DNA from: an uncultured Alphaproteobacteria bacterium
GTDB taxonomy: Bacteria > Pseudomonadota > Alphaproteobacteria > HIMB59 > GCA-002718135
Length of the DNA: 64,000 nt
Direction of reading: 5' to 3'
NCBI GenBank assembly: GCA_902521315.1
Contig: CABYRH010000001.1
Span: 62,001 to 126,000, forward strand
Part shown: positions 1 to 8,318 of the stretch, piece by piece
Numbering within the stretch: the stretch's first letter is position 1
Layout: each line of letters starts with the position of its first letter
Position numbers and translations under genes: made by a program
Notes under the pieces: model-generated
Database searches by the model: none
Told to the model about the DNA's origin: nothing
What the model saw: the letters and a program-made list of their open reading frames with translations, nothing else

Positions 1-653
1 CAGCATCTAATACTCTATCATGGAGATGGGTTGCTGGTATACAGACTAAGGGTAAAAATTATTTGGCAAGAAAAAGTAATATAGAAAAATATAGTAATAT
101 TGAAATATCAGATAATGAAATTTTAAATGAAAATGCAAATCCTTTAATTGAAGAAAAAATTTATAATGTAAATGAACTAAATTTAAATTCTGATTATAAT
201 CTTGAAGAGATAAAATATATTTTAATACCAACTGATGAATTAAATATTCTAAAAGATTTAAATCATAAAAAAGTAAATGTTTTTACAGGTTTGCCACTAG
301 AAGATTATAATGATCACAATTTCTCTGCAAAAATAATTAAACATATAAAAAGTATTTGTATTTCATGTTTTAGTGATGATGATTTTTATAAAAATATTAA
401 AATTGATATTCAATTTGAAAGTTATTTTGAAAATTTAGATAAATGGATAGAAAAATTTCAAATTCATGAAATTTATTTACCCTATGTAACTAAGGGAAAT
501 TGGAAAAAAATTTATAATAAAATAATTACAAAATACCCATCAATTAATTTTATAATTTTTAATAGAAAATATGATGTTAATAGTTGGATTTTTTCAAAAA
601 AAGGTTATTTCAAATTTAAACAAAATATTCCAAACCTAATTACAAAAATTTAA
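1..653 (+). CDS. Photolyase/cryptochrome-family FAD-binding protein, 3' part
   Basis: The gene is cut by the window edge; the frame is open from base 3 and ends at a TAA at 651-653. The first visible residues, SNTLSWRWVAG followed by KGKNYLARKSNI, match the last part of the FAD-binding domain of DNA photolyases and cryptochromes (the NTLSWRWVAG and K-x-Y-L-A-R segment). About 180 residues follow this domain and contain an alpha/beta-looking region (ILIPTDEL, IYLPYVTKGNW, FIIFNRKYD) ending in KKGYFKFKQNIP. Ordinary photolyases place an alpha/beta domain before the FAD domain, so this C-terminal domain is unusual. Role is probably flavin-dependent UV-lesion repair or light sensing. The TTG at 63 is not a start. 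Confidence 0.8.
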   Translation, partial: ASNTLSWRWVAGIQTKGKNYLARKSNIEKYSNIEISDNEILNENANPLIEEKIYNVNELNLNSDYNLEEIKYILIPTDELNILKDLNHKKVNVFTGLPLEDYNDHNFSAKIIKHIKSICISCFSDDDFYKNIKIDIQFESYFENLDKWIEKFQIHEIYLPYVTKGNWKKIYNKIITKYPSINFIIFNRKYDVNSWIFSKKGYFKFKQNIPNLITKI

Positions 654-656
654 ATT

Positions 657-1601
657 ATGAAGAATATACTTGAGATAAATAATGTAACTAAATTTTATAA
701 AAATTCAGTTAAAGCATTGGAAAATGTAAATCTTAATATTAAAGAAGGAGAAATATTTGCTCTACTTGGACCAAATGGTGCAGGAAAATCAACACTGATA
801 AACTCAATTTGTGGAATTGTAAATTTTAATACAGGAACAATAAAAATAAATAATATGGATATTGTTAAAAATTATCGAATTACTAGAAAAATGACAGGTA
901 TTGTTCCTCAAGAATTAAATCTTGAATCTTTTGAAACTGTCTGGAACAATGTTAATTATTCTAGAGGTCTTTTTGGTAAAAGGCCTGATCATAATTATAT
1001 AGAAAAGCTTTTAAAACAACTATCCTTATGGGACAAAAAAGATAGTAAAATTAAAGAACTATCGGGTGGAATGAAAAGAAGAGTTCTGATAGCTAAAGCT
1101 TTATCTCACCAACCTAAATTATTATTTTTAGATGAACCAACAGCTAGTGTGGATGTTGAATTGCGCAAAGACATGTGGGATGTTGTTAAAAAATTAAATG
1201 AAGATGGAGTAACAATTATTTTAACAACACATTATATTGAAGAAGCTGAAGAGTTAAGTGACAGAGTGGCAGTTATAAACGATGGTAAAATAATTTTAGT
1301 TGATGAAAAAGATAAATTAATCAAAAAACTTGGAGAAAAAACAATTAAAATTGAATTATTTGAACCTATAGAAAAAATAAATGGTAATTTATCAAAATAT
1401 AATTTTACTTTAGATCAAACAAATAAAATTATCTCACATACCTATAATTTAAACTCAAACACAACTGATATTACTGAACTATTAAATGATGTAAAAAAAG
1501 ATGGTTATGAAATAAAAGATATTAATACTGAGCAAAGTTCACTGGAAGAGATTTTCATTAAACTAATAAAGGAAAATAATAATGAATTGGTACGGAATTA
1601 A
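657..1601 (+). CDS. ABC-2 type exporter ATP-binding protein
   Basis: This is an ABC ATPase of the YadG/CcmA/DrrA group, 314 residues. It shows Walker A GPNGAGKST at about residues 38-46, the signature LSGGMKRR near 135, Walker B LLFLDEP near 155-161 and the H-loop His in TTH near 191. About 80 residues follow the nucleotide-binding fold, as in DrrA-type exporters. The ATG lies three bases after the stop of the photolyase-like gene. It overlaps the downstream permease by 20 bases, so the two form a translationally coupled exporter. The substrate cannot be read from sequence; drugs, lipids or polysaccharide are usual for the family. Confidence 0.9.
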   Translation: MKNILEINNVTKFYKNSVKALENVNLNIKEGEIFALLGPNGAGKSTLINSICGIVNFNTGTIKINNMDIVKNYRITRKMTGIVPQELNLESFETVWNNVNYSRGLFGKRPDHNYIEKLLKQLSLWDKKDSKIKELSGGMKRRVLIAKALSHQPKLLFLDEPTASVDVELRKDMWDVVKKLNEDGVTIILTTHYIEEAEELSDRVAVINDGKIILVDEKDKLIKKLGEKTIKIELFEPIEKINGNLSKYNFTLDQTNKIISHTYNLNSNTTDITELLNDVKKDGYEIKDINTEQSSLEEIFIKLIKENNNELVRN

Positions 1602-2343
1602 AGCGATATATATTCATGAAATGGAAAGGTTTAGAAGAACCTTATTTCAAAGTCTTGCCTCGCCAATAATTACAACTTCTCTTTACTTTGTAGTTTTTGG
1701 ATCTGCAATTGGTTCAAGAATTACAGAGATAGATGGAATAAATTATGGCTCTTATATCGTACCAGGAATGATTATGTTAACTATCTTAACCCAATCAATT
1801 TCAAATGCTTCTTTTGCTTTTTATTTTCCAAGATTTACAAATACTATCTATGAAATACTTGCTGCACCATTATCATCATTTGAGATAGTACTTGGTTTTG
1901 TAGGAGCCGCAGCATCCAAATCATTAATAATTGGATGTGTAATCATTCTAACAGCTAATTTTTTTGTAGATGTAAGAATAGATCACCCTCTTCTCATGAT
2001 GTTTTTTTTAATTCTAACATCCATTACATTTGCTTTATTTGGTTTTATAATTGGAATGTATGCTGAAGGTTTTGAAGGATTACAAATTATTCCAATTCTA
2101 ATAATAACACCATTAGTTTTCTTAGGAGGGAGTTTTTATTCTATTAATATGCTTCCAGAATTTTGGCAGAAAATATCCTTACTTAATCCTGTTTTATATT
2201 TAATAAGTGGTTTCAGATATAGTTTTTACGAGGTCTCTGATGTATCACTATTCACAAGTACATTAACTATTTTGACAATTCTAATTGGATGCATAATATT
2301 TATTACATATACATTTTCAAAAGGATATAGAATTAAAGATTAA
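1582..2343 (+). CDS. ABC-2 type exporter permease
   Basis: Membrane subunit of the exporter whose ATPase is encoded just upstream, 253 residues and about six hydrophobic segments. The pattern is that of the ABC2_membrane family (YadH-like): an N-terminal amphipathic stretch (HEMERFRRTL), then helices, with the PxxFLGGSFY segment (PLVFLGGSFYS) and LPEFWQKISLLNPVLYL near the C-terminal third, which is characteristic of the family. The start overlaps the ATPase gene by 20 bases. A homodimer of this protein with two copies of the ATPase would make the complete exporter in the inner membrane. Confidence 0.9.
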   Translation: MNWYGIKAIYIHEMERFRRTLFQSLASPIITTSLYFVVFGSAIGSRITEIDGINYGSYIVPGMIMLTILTQSISNASFAFYFPRFTNTIYEILAAPLSSFEIVLGFVGAAASKSLIIGCVIILTANFFVDVRIDHPLLMMFFLILTSITFALFGFIIGMYAEGFEGLQIIPILIITPLVFLGGSFYSINMLPEFWQKISLLNPVLYLISGFRYSFYEVSDVSLFTSTLTILTILIGCIIFITYTFSKGYRIKD

Positions 2344-3138
2344 ATGATTAATAAAAAAATAAGTAATGAATTTCAAAATAATGGAGTTGTGTTACTGAAA
2401 AAAATTATTGATCAAAAATGGATTGAAGAATTAAGAAAAGGTATTGAGTATAATTTTCAAAACCCAAGTAAATATAAATGTGTTTATGAAGAAACAGATA
2501 ATCAAGAGATATTTTATGATGATTATTGTAATTGGCAAAGAATAAAAGAGTATAAAAATTTTATTTTTAATTCTGATATTGCGAAAATTGCTGGTTCATT
2601 AATGCAATCTAATAAAGTAAATTTATTCCATGAGCATGTTTTAATAAAAGAAAAAGGATCAAAAAAAAGAACACCTTGGCATCAAGACCAGGGGTATTAC
2701 TGTGTACAAGGAAGAGATAATGTAAGTATTTGGATACCACTTGATAGAATTGATATTAATTCGTCAATGGAATTCATACTAGGGTCACATAAATGGGATA
2801 AAATATTTTTACCTACAAAATTTAAAGGTAATGATTATGAGCATAAAGATAAAGAATTTGAAAAAATTCCAGATATTGAAAATAATAGAAAAGATTATGA
2901 AATTATATCCTATGAATGTGAATTAGGTGACGCCATAGCATTTAATTATGCAACAATTCATGCTGCATATGGCAATAATTCAAATAATAGAAGAAGAGCT
3001 TTTTCAGTTAGATTCACTGGTGATGATGCAAGATATATAAAGAGGAAAGGTGAAATGTCTCCTCCATTTCCAAATATTAATCTAAAAAATAATGAGGTTT
3101 TAGATAGTGAAACTTTTCCAGTCTTAATTTCTTCTTAA
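2344..3138 (+). CDS. Phytanoyl-CoA dioxygenase (PhyH) family protein
   Basis: Probable Fe(II)/2-oxoglutarate-dependent oxygenase of 264 residues. The iron ligands are visible as WHQDQ (His about 112, Asp about 114) and the distal His in ATIHAAYGN (about 206). An Arg-rich RRRAFSVRFTGDD follows and should hold the Arg that binds 2-oxoglutarate. The ATG directly abuts the TAA of the permease, so it is probably co-transcribed with the exporter. In bacteria this family hydroxylates varied small molecules, and the substrate here is unknown. Its last 15 bases overlap the tail of the convergent symporter gene. Confidence 0.85.
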   Translation: MINKKISNEFQNNGVVLLKKIIDQKWIEELRKGIEYNFQNPSKYKCVYEETDNQEIFYDDYCNWQRIKEYKNFIFNSDIAKIAGSLMQSNKVNLFHEHVLIKEKGSKKRTPWHQDQGYYCVQGRDNVSIWIPLDRIDINSSMEFILGSHKWDKIFLPTKFKGNDYEHKDKEFEKIPDIENNRKDYEIISYECELGDAIAFNYATIHAAYGNNSNNRRRAFSVRFTGDDARYIKRKGEMSPPFPNINLKNNEVLDSETFPVLISS

Positions 3139-3960
3139 GAAATATATTAATGGTAGAGCTGTTGCATACATTATTAAGCTATAAATAGCAGCAGGTATCA
3201 AATAAACCGTACTTGCAAAGAAAGTATTAGCTACTACAATTGCTAAAGTTCCATTTTGTAGCCCCACTTCCATTAACCAACATCTAAAAGTTTCTTTAGA
3301 TGCATTAAAAGATCTCGAAAGAAAATAAACAATTATCATCATTATCACATTGAGAAATAACATAACCAAACCGGCTTGAGCAAAATAACTAACAACATTT
3401 TCTCTTTGAGAAACAATCGCACCGAGAAGTACTAAAGCAAATAAGACAATAGAGATGTTTTTAGCAATTTTCTCAAAACTTGATAAGAAGCCACTTAATA
3501 AAACACCCAAAATTACGGGAATAGTTACAATTAAAAACATTTGAAAAGCGACGTTTAATAATGATTGACCTTCATTTAAGCCACCATAACCCAGAAGTGA
3601 TAATGAAATAATTAAAATTACTGGAACAGTAATAACACAAAGAATGCTATTTATAGCTGTTAATGAAATAGATAAAGCGATGTTTCCTTTTGCATAAGAT
3701 GTTAGAACATTACTTGTAACTCCTCCGGGGGCAGCTGCTAGGATCATCACTCCAATTGCAAGCTCAGGTGTTAATGGCCAAAAGAATACAATAATAAGTG
3801 CAACTATAGGTAAAATAATTATCTGAAAAAATAAACCTATTAAGAAATCTCGCGGTTTAAAAAAAACTCTAGTAAAATCTGAAAGTGATAATCCCAAACC
3901 AAGAGAAAACATAATAAATGCTAAAGATAAAGGTAAAATTACATCAGTTACAATTCCCAT
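3124..3960 (-). CDS. Bile acid:sodium symporter (BASS/SBF) family transporter
   Basis: Polytopic inner-membrane protein with about nine to ten hydrophobic segments and the SBF-family signatures: MFSLGLGLSLSDF near the N-terminus, AAPGGVTSNVLTSYAKGN in the first crossover region and EVGLQNGTLAIVVA in the second. These match Na+-coupled transporters of organic anions (bile acids, pantoate, 2-oxo acids). The longest frame begins with TTG-ATG; I use the ATG at 3960. It lies just beyond the end of the leftward catabolic operon, 50 bases after the thioesterase gene, so it may share that transcript and export or import a pathway acid, but this is inference. Confidence 0.88.
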   Translation of the reverse strand: MGIVTDVILPLSLAFIMFSLGLGLSLSDFTRVFFKPRDFLIGLFFQIIILPIVALIIVFFWPLTPELAIGVMILAAAPGGVTSNVLTSYAKGNIALSISLTAINSILCVITVPVILIISLSLLGYGGLNEGQSLLNVAFQMFLIVTIPVILGVLLSGFLSSFEKIAKNISIVLFALVLLGAIVSQRENVVSYFAQAGLVMLFLNVIMMIIVYFLSRSFNASKETFRCWLMEVGLQNGTLAIVVANTFFASTVYLIPAAIYSLIMYATALPLIYFLRRN

Positions 3961-4012
3961 CAAGAAATAACTATCATTTGTTTACTGAAAAAAAAATATA
4001 TTATTTTGAAAA

Positions 4013-4399
4013 TTAAGTCGAAAATTTTTCTAGCATTTCATTGGGAATTTTTGCAATTTTACCATTAAAAAAAACTGGAGTAATTAATATTTCCGAATCA
4101 ACCAATAATTCTTCGTTCTTTTTAATTTGCTGATGAAACAATATTTTTACTTTAGAAATGTTTGTAATTTTTGTCGTAATTTTTAAAATATCCTCAAAAT
4201 ATGCTGGCTTTTTATAGTCTATCTTGCAATTCTTTACTACAAAATAGAATTTATATTTTTCTAGTATATTTTTGTGAGTGAAACCTAAATTATATAAGTA
4301 ATCTGTTCTTCCTCTTTCAAGAAATTTTAGATAATTTGCATAATAAACTCTTTCAGAAGCATCGGTATCTTCGTAATAAACTTTAATTTCTGTATTCAT
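4013..4399 (-). CDS. YbgC/FadM-type acyl-CoA thioesterase
   Basis: Single hot-dog fold protein of 128 residues from the ATG at 4399; a TTG extension at 4411 is less likely. The catalytic segment YYEDTDASERVYYANYLKF is the hallmark of 4-hydroxybenzoyl-CoA thioesterase/YbgC proteins, with Asp in EDTDA as the catalytic residue, followed by ERGRTDYL. Genes of this family are often next to tolQRA, but here it overlaps the preceding enolase-superfamily gene by 17 bases at the end of the sugar operon. That placement suggests it releases an acid from a CoA ester formed in the pathway, or that it is a housekeeping thioesterase carried along. Confidence 0.85.
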   Translation of the reverse strand: MNTEIKVYYEDTDASERVYYANYLKFLERGRTDYLYNLGFTHKNILEKYKFYFVVKNCKIDYKKPAYFEDILKITTKITNISKVKILFHQQIKKNEELLVDSEILITPVFFNGKIAKIPNEMLEKFST

Positions 4400-5510
4400 A
4401 AAATTGATCAATAAATTGATTTAAATTGTCTGATATCTGAAAACCAATTCCATAATTTTCATTTAATTCTAGATAACCGTTAATAATTTGAAATGATGGA
4501 TTTACTATTTTTGTTCTGAGTTCATTTTCATTAATATCATATTCTAAATATCCATCAGGGTTTAAAGCTGACATAATATGAGCTGAAGAAATTAAACCAA
4601 TAGCTCCTCCCAAATAATGTAACCATATTTTATTTTTTTTAATATTTTTACCTAAATCTAAGATGTCAGTGATACCTCCATAACGTGCTAAATCTGGTTG
4701 TAAAAACTGTATTTGTGTATCATTATTTAAATCATAAAATTTTTTTAAATAAATTAGATTTTCACCAAATGCTAAATTTTTGTGTAATTTGTTTAATTGA
4801 ACTATTGCAGATATTGAATGGTTTGCAGATATAGGTTCTTCTAACCACAAATAATTGAAATTTTTTAATTTACTAATATTTTCATTAACATTATCTAAGC
4901 TCCAAGCCTGGTTAACATCTAGCATATATTTTTCATTAGATTCTATAGTTTCTTCAATAGAAGTTATCGCTTTAATGTCTTCTAAAATATTAAAACCAAT
5001 TTTAACTTTAAATCTATCTATGCCCAAAAGACGGGCTTCTTGAATTCTTTCTAAGTGTTCATCTCTGTTTATCCCACTTGCATAAACTTTAATTTTATTT
5101 TTAGATTGATCATTAATTAATTTGTTTAATGGTTTTTTTTTAATTTTAGAAAAAAGATCCCATGCAGCACAATCGATGCCAGAAAAAATGTTTTCAAAAG
5201 CACCAAAGTCACCTGTTTGATTTTTAATTGAATTAAATTTTTCTATTAAAAATTTTTTAACACTTGAGGGGTCTTCAAATTGAAAATTAATTAAAAAATC
5301 AACGAAATAGTCTTTTAAAATTTCAAATCTATATCTACCGCCGTGATTTGGAAAATTACACCATATTTCCCCTATTCCATTATTGTTATTTTCATCATGA
5401 ATTTCTATAACTAAAGAGGATCTAAATTTGATATTACCAAAAGAAGAAAGTACAGGATTTTTGTTTTTATATTTTAATAAATAAATTTTGATATTTGTTA
5501 TTTTGATCAT
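4383..5510 (-). CDS. Enolase-superfamily (mandelate racemase/dehydratase-like) protein
   Basis: 375-residue protein with the two-domain layout of the mandelate racemase/muconate-lactonizing group. Visible active-site elements are FKVKIG (the K-x-K base), DVNQAW (metal Asp), LEEP (metal Glu), GEN (metal Glu), QPDLARYGG (Asp of the His-Asp dyad) and WLHYLGGAIGL (the His of the dyad). This set is typical of acid-sugar dehydratases, which turn aldonates into 2-keto-3-deoxy acids. It overlaps the reductase gene upstream by four bases (ATGA). The presence of an acid-sugar dehydratase beside a phosphorylating route suggests two branches or a sugar-acid intermediate. Exact substrate unknown. Confidence 0.85.
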   Translation of the reverse strand: MIKITNIKIYLLKYKNKNPVLSSFGNIKFRSSLVIEIHDENNNNGIGEIWCNFPNHGGRYRFEILKDYFVDFLINFQFEDPSSVKKFLIEKFNSIKNQTGDFGAFENIFSGIDCAAWDLFSKIKKKPLNKLINDQSKNKIKVYASGINRDEHLERIQEARLLGIDRFKVKIGFNILEDIKAITSIEETIESNEKYMLDVNQAWSLDNVNENISKLKNFNYLWLEEPISANHSISAIVQLNKLHKNLAFGENLIYLKKFYDLNNDTQIQFLQPDLARYGGITDILDLGKNIKKNKIWLHYLGGAIGLISSAHIMSALNPDGYLEYDINENELRTKIVNPSFQIINGYLELNENYGIGFQISDNLNQFIDQFYEYRN

Positions 5511-6382
5511 TTATTTTTAATAAAATTAAACATTGATGTCCAATCTAGATCTCCAAATTCTTTTTTTGAGGCATCATCATAAATTTTCTCTGCTGCCTTA
5601 CCCATATTTAGATCTAAACTTTGCTCAGATGCAAATTGAATAGCAAGACGTAAATCTTTTAATGCTAAATTATTTTTAAAACCTGGGGATACATCGTCTT
5701 TAAAAACTTTAGCAGGATATGTCAAATTCATGTGTCCCTTCCCGGCTGCAGTTGTGAGCATTAATTCAATAGCCATTTTTTTGTCTATACCTGATTTATC
5801 AGCTAAATTTAAAGTTTCTGCTGTCAGTATATTTAAGGCAATGGACATGTAGTTATTTATAATTTTCATTTTACTACCTGAGCCATTTTCACCACAATAA
5901 ACTATATCGCTTCCCATAGTTTCTAATAAATTTTTTATATTCTTAAATTCATCTTTATTACCACCTACCATTATTAAAAGAGTACCATCAATTGCATTCT
6001 GTACTAATCTTGCAACAGGTGCATCAAACATTTTTATGTTATTTTTATTTAGCTCTTCATTAATAAAAATAGAATCATTAGGATTGATTGTACTCATATC
6101 AATTAATACAAAATTTTTATTATCTTGATAAATCAAACCATTTTTACCAAAACATACTTCTTTCACATTGTTTCCATTTGGCAACATAGTAATGATTATT
6201 TCAACATCTTGAGATAATTCTGATAAACTTGATTTTTGGATACCTCCTAGTTTTTCTAAAGTATTAACTGACTCAGAATTAACAAAAGGATCATAAAAGG
6301 ATAAACTATAACCTTTGTTAATAATATTAGAGGCCATCGGTAAACCCATTGTACCTATTCCAATAAATCCAATTTTTTTCAT
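5507..6382 (-). CDS. YihU-like NAD(P)-dependent 3-hydroxyacid dehydrogenase / aldehyde reductase
   Basis: Beta-hydroxyacid dehydrogenase of 291 residues. The Rossmann motif GIGTMG sits at residues 8-13 and the catalytic Lys is in KMKIINN (Lys173, with Asn177). Several stretches resemble E. coli YihU (sulfolactaldehyde reductase) as I remember it: ITMLPNG, IDMSTI, INNYMSIALN and TAAGKGH. Where most relatives such as GarR have APVSGG in the substrate loop, this protein has APVARLVQN with Arg125; YihU also has an Arg there. An anionic aldehyde is therefore a plausible substrate. The start has an AAGGAG ribosome site, one of few in this operon. Tartronate-semialdehyde or 3-hydroxyisobutyrate chemistry remains possible. 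Confidence 0.85.
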   Translation of the reverse strand: MKKIGFIGIGTMGLPMASNIINKGYSLSFYDPFVNSESVNTLEKLGGIQKSSLSELSQDVEIIITMLPNGNNVKEVCFGKNGLIYQDNKNFVLIDMSTINPNDSIFINEELNKNNIKMFDAPVARLVQNAIDGTLLIMVGGNKDEFKNIKNLLETMGSDIVYCGENGSGSKMKIINNYMSIALNILTAETLNLADKSGIDKKMAIELMLTTAAGKGHMNLTYPAKVFKDDVSPGFKNNLALKDLRLAIQFASEQSLDLNMGKAAEKIYDDASKKEFGDLDWTSMFNFIKNK

Positions 6383-6396
6383 AACTATCTCCTTAT

Positions 6397-7320
6397 TTAT
6401 AAATCTAAAGTCGATTTAAGTTTTTCAACTCTCTCCAAACCTTGATTTTCTAACCATTTAATAAATTCATTATTTGATTGATTGCAAAATATATCAATTG
6501 AATCTTGCCATAAAGATCTTCCACATAAAAAACCAAGGCAATTAATGTTTAATTTCATTGAAATAGACATTGATTTATAAAAATTACTAAATTTCATTCC
6601 AGCACTCAAAAATACAAATGGCTTCATTGTTTTACCAAATGTATTCAATAATATTTCTTCACAATAACTAATTGTATTAACGTTATTATAATCATCTATA
6701 ATACTTTCATTAAAAGGAAACTCGATTTTAATAATGCTAACATTATAATCTGGTTTAGAAAATTCAGAGTAAAAATATTTTATATATTCATGCTTTTTCT
6801 TATTATATTTTTCATTAGAGTTTTTGGTTAAAGGATCATTGTACAATAAGGGCTCAAATAAAAATGGTTTATTTAAATTTAAACACATTTTTCCTATTTT
6901 TTTTATTAAAATATTTTTTTTATTGTTTATTTCTTGAGGAGAGTCTGGATTATAATACATAAAAAATTTAATTGCCTTAAAATCATCTATTGTTTTATCT
7001 ATTGATTTATTACTTGGTAGTTTAGTAATTCTTTCAACATTATCAATGTTATAAGCATCATCTTCATATGCAATAATTTTTGGTATATTTAAATTTTTAA
7101 ACTTTTCATATTTTTCATATGTATCAAAATCAAATAAAACAGCTGAAAGATTTGATCCTAATATTTCTATTATGTTTTTTTTAAAAAAAAAATAATCCTC
7201 GTCTTTAAAATTATTTTTTTTTTGATTTATAATTTCTTTTAGACTCGTTCCCTGGTCTATTGCTAATGCAAAAAACTTTTTATTAATTAAGACATCATTA
7301 ATTAATTCTTTTTGATACAT
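6397..7320 (-). CDS. LacD/YihT-type class I ketose-phosphate aldolase
   Basis: TIM-barrel class I aldolase, 307 residues from the ATG at 7320; the longer frame to 7359 would run into dhaK and is rejected. Landmarks shared with LacD (tagatose-1,6-bisphosphate aldolase) and YihT (sulfofructose-phosphate aldolase) are FALAIDQGTSL near residue 17, FEPLL near 155, the Schiff-base Lys198 in IIKIEFPF, LSAGM, and LCGRSLW, whose Arg binds the distal anionic group. The expected reaction is cleavage of a ketose 1-phosphate to dihydroxyacetone phosphate plus an aldehyde. It overlaps the dhaK stop by one base (TGATG), giving tight coupling to the kinase. Confidence 0.82.
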   Translation of the reverse strand: MYQKELINDVLINKKFFALAIDQGTSLKEIINQKKNNFKDEDYFFFKKNIIEILGSNLSAVLFDFDTYEKYEKFKNLNIPKIIAYEDDAYNIDNVERITKLPSNKSIDKTIDDFKAIKFFMYYNPDSPQEINNKKNILIKKIGKMCLNLNKPFLFEPLLYNDPLTKNSNEKYNKKKHEYIKYFYSEFSKPDYNVSIIKIEFPFNESIIDDYNNVNTISYCEEILLNTFGKTMKPFVFLSAGMKFSNFYKSMSISMKLNINCLGFLCGRSLWQDSIDIFCNQSNNEFIKWLENQGLERVEKLKSTLDL

Positions 7321-8318
7321 CACAAGTGAAAATAAGGAACTGATGAAGGCTCCAGCCATAATTTTCTCATTTCTTCACTAGAATTTAGTAAAGATATAGA
7401 AAATCCTCCACTATCTTGAGTTGTGATGTATTCATTAATTAAAGGTTTAAATATTTGAATATTATATTTTGATAAATATTCTTCTAAATCATTAAATATT
7501 ATTAATAATTCCATTAAAGTTGTAGACCCTGATCCATTAACAAATGGTATAACTATATCACCCGATTTGTAATTAAAATCATCAAATATTTTATCTAACA
7601 TAAATGAAATAATTTTTTTAGATGGTTGAATTTTTTGCCTACCATATCCAGACTCTCCATGAACACCCATTCCTATAAAAATTTCATCTTCTTTAATTGA
7701 GAAAATTTTTTCTCCAGTAATTGGAGATGTGCCAGGGCTTATTGCAACTGATAATGTTCTTGTATTATCAACAATTTGTTTTCCTAGACTTAGTAATTGT
7801 TTAATATCAGCACCTTTTTCAGATAAGGCTCCAAGTATTTTATAAACAAATGTTGTACCTGCCCCTCCTCTCCTTTGAGCTTCATTTCCTTTTGGTGCAG
7901 AAGCTATGTCATCATACATAATTAAACATTTAGCATTTATATTTTCATCTTCAGCCATTTCTATTGCCATTTCTCCATTCATTACATCACCAAAATGATT
8001 AGAAATTAATAATAAAATAGAAGAATGATCCTTAAAAATTTTAATTCCTTCAAATATTAAATCTCCTGAAGGAGCAGAAAAAATATCTCCAACAATATTA
8101 GCATCAAGCATACCTTCACCAATCCAACCAACGGCAATAGGCTCATGCCCAGATCCATTTCCAATCAAGATAGGAACTTTACTTAATTGTTTTTTATTTT
8201 TTCGACAAATAATTCTTTTATTTATTTCAGAAAATTTAACTCTGTCTGAATGTGATTTAACATAACCACTCAACATATCATCCACGATATTTATGTTGTT
8301 ATTAATTATTTTTTTCAT
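7320..8318 (-). CDS. dhaK: Dihydroxyacetone kinase-family subunit DhaK
   Basis: Substrate-binding half of a dihydroxyacetone-type kinase, 332 residues. GNGSGHEP (His58) and GMGVHGESG (His220) correspond to the two active-site histidines, the latter being the one that binds the substrate carbonyl covalently as a hemiaminal. It overlaps dhaL upstream by 17 bases. No DhaM or other PTS protein is encoded nearby, so ATP rather than phosphoenolpyruvate is the likely donor. In this context it could phosphorylate dihydroxyacetone or, as relatives do for erythrulose and similar ketoses, a longer ketose at a terminal hydroxyl, ready for the aldolase encoded next. Confidence 0.92.
   Translation of the reverse strand: MKKIINNNINIVDDMLSGYVKSHSDRVKFSEINKRIICRKNKKQLSKVPILIGNGSGHEPIAVGWIGEGMLDANIVGDIFSAPSGDLIFEGIKIFKDHSSILLLISNHFGDVMNGEMAIEMAEDENINAKCLIMYDDIASAPKGNEAQRRGGAGTTFVYKILGALSEKGADIKQLLSLGKQIVDNTRTLSVAISPGTSPITGEKIFSIKEDEIFIGMGVHGESGYGRQKIQPSKKIISFMLDKIFDDFNYKSGDIVIPFVNGSGSTTLMELLIIFNDLEEYLSKYNIQIFKPLINEYITTQDSGGFSISLLNSSEEMRKLWLEPSSVPYFHL

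Noticed and set aside
7321..7359. N-terminal extension of the aldolase into dhaK
   Set aside because: It would add 13 residues that are not like the family and overlap dhaK by 40 bases. The ATG at 7320, sharing one base with the dhaK stop, gives the expected N-terminus.
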